Of a DNA stretch of 64,000 nucleotides, positions 63,306 to 64,000 are shown piece by piece. A program made the translations under genes and the position numbers. The stretch's first letter is position 1; each line of letters begins with the position of its first letter. Under the pieces are notes generated by a model. That model was not told the DNA's origin and made no database searches. It saw nothing but the letters and a program-made list of their open reading frames with translations. Source of the DNA: Candidatus Ancaeobacter aquaticus (GTDB lineage Bacteria > Auribacterota > Ancaeobacteria > Ancaeobacterales > Ancaeobacteraceae); assembly GCA_030765405.1 (NCBI GenBank), contig JAVCCP010000067.1:24001-88000 (forward strand), written 5' to 3'.

Positions 63306-64000
63306 ATGGAACTATTTGTCTATTATAATGGGAATTTTGTTAAAGCATCTGACGCCCATATCTCTATTTATGATCATAGTTTTCTTTACGGTGACGGCTT
63401 GTTTGAGACAATGCGTTCTTATAACGGCATTGTGTATAAATATGATGCTCACATGGATAGATTCTATACAGGTGCACAGCGACTTAAGATTAATGTCCCG
63501 CATGTGCGAAGCGTCATACTAAAGGCGATAAATATACTGCTTGATAGAAATAATCTTGATGATGCGGTTGTGAGAGTAATGCTTTCGAGGGGGGAGGGTT
63601 CTCCCGGGATTGATATCGATTTGTGCCCGCAATCAACGCTCTTGATTACGGTGGCGCCAGTATCAGAATTTCCTGAGCATATATATGACGACGGCATTCA
63701 GCTGGCTATTGTATCGCGTTTAAAAACTCCCGATCAAACTCTCGATTCGACTATCAAGACAAATAATTATTTAAATAGTATACTTGCACGTGTTGAGGCA
63801 AAAGAAAAAGGTGCCCAAGATGGGATACTGCTGAGTATGGAAGGGTATATTGCTGAATGTACAACAAGCAATATATTCCTCATCAAAAACGATGAGATCG
63901 CGACACCGGCTGTTGAGACAGGTATCCTGAAAGGTGTTGCACGAGACACCATAATTGAAATCGCCAATGCGTTTAATATTGTCGTTGAAGAACGTTTTCT
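63306..64000 (+). CDS. class IV aminotransferase / aminodeoxychorismate lyase (partial)
   Basis: 231 codons are visible and the gene runs off the window end. ATG 63306 follows GAGGA by about 9 bases; the ATG at 63298 is in another frame. SIYDHSFLYGDGLFETMRSYNG is the N-terminal signature of fold-type IV PLP enzymes. STIKTNNYLNSILARVEA carries the Schiff-base Lys, and GYIAECTTSNIFL and TPAVETGILKGVAR follow. These fit either 4-amino-4-deoxychorismate lyase (folate) or a branched-chain aminotransferase. Position after a PabB/TrpE-type gene favours the lyase. Confidence 0.85.
   Translation, partial: MELFVYYNGNFVKASDAHISIYDHSFLYGDGLFETMRSYNGIVYKYDAHMDRFYTGAQRLKINVPHVRSVILKAINILLDRNNLDDAVVRVMLSRGEGSPGIDIDLCPQSTLLITVAPVSEFPEHIYDDGIQLAIVSRLKTPDQTLDSTIKTNNYLNSILARVEAKEKGAQDGILLSMEGYIAECTTSNIFLIKNDEIATPAVETGILKGVARDTIIEIANAFNIVVEERF

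Noticed and set aside
63298-63522. Short plus-strand frame beginning at ATG 63298
   Set aside because: It overlaps the aminotransferase in another frame. The ATG at 63306 gives a clear fold-type IV protein that continues to the window end.

Overview
The window is low-GC bacterial DNA with dense, mostly plus-strand genes. It has a 5S rRNA at its left edge, a Gram-negative-type envelope gene set (Tat, pseudopilins, an M50 protease) and a 41.5 kb uninterrupted reading frame of 13,841 codons. Giant secreted proteins of this size are known from Omnitrophota (former OP3), and that is the best guess for the host. This is inference from gene content, because no phylogenetic marker can be placed here without a search.

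Layout: 1-664 holds the 5S rRNA, its terminator and a decayed insertion-sequence fragment. 665-3240 (minus strand) carries three type IV pilin/pseudopilin-like genes and a Ppx/GppA-type phosphatase. 3423-5747 carries tatA, tatC, a tRNA-Ala(CGC) and a UDP-glucuronate decarboxylase. 5748-6027 contains a perfect-consensus sigma70 promoter (TTGACA, 17 bp spacer, TATAAT) flanked by candidate operator repeats. 6028-47553 is the giant gene. It encodes a signal peptide, a Tiki/TraB-like N-terminal domain, two separated HExxxHP motifs, a long coiled coil, a TolC-like helical section, a glycoamylase-like domain and a C-terminal third with two clusters of membrane segments. 47608-52596 is a 1,662-residue companion with its own glycoamylase-like (alpha/alpha) domain and an internal lipobox. 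The pair ends at a strong terminator (52632-52672). 52920-54937 has an M50 protease and the condensin partners scpA-scpB. 55009-64000 is an aromatic amino acid operon, pheA-hisC-aroF-tyrA-aroA-cmk-(pabB/trpE)-class IV aminotransferase, cut by the window end.

How the parts may work together (inference): the giant protein and its companion are probably co-transcribed from the consensus promoter. Both are exported and both carry glucan-active-type folds. They therefore look like one envelope-spanning machine for handling or degrading polysaccharide, with the giant protein anchored by its C-terminal membrane segments.

The most unexpected non-coding signal is a set of degenerate tandem heptamer arrays filling many intergenic gaps. 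They have a strict 7-bp period, use a different heptamer at each locus, often start at or within 2 bp of a stop codon, and in five gaps or gap segments are exactly 35 bp (five units) as parsed. They resemble the STRR heptamer repeats of heterocystous cyanobacteria. A 355-bp internally deleted IS1595-type element has inserted into one of them with a clean 8-bp target duplication.
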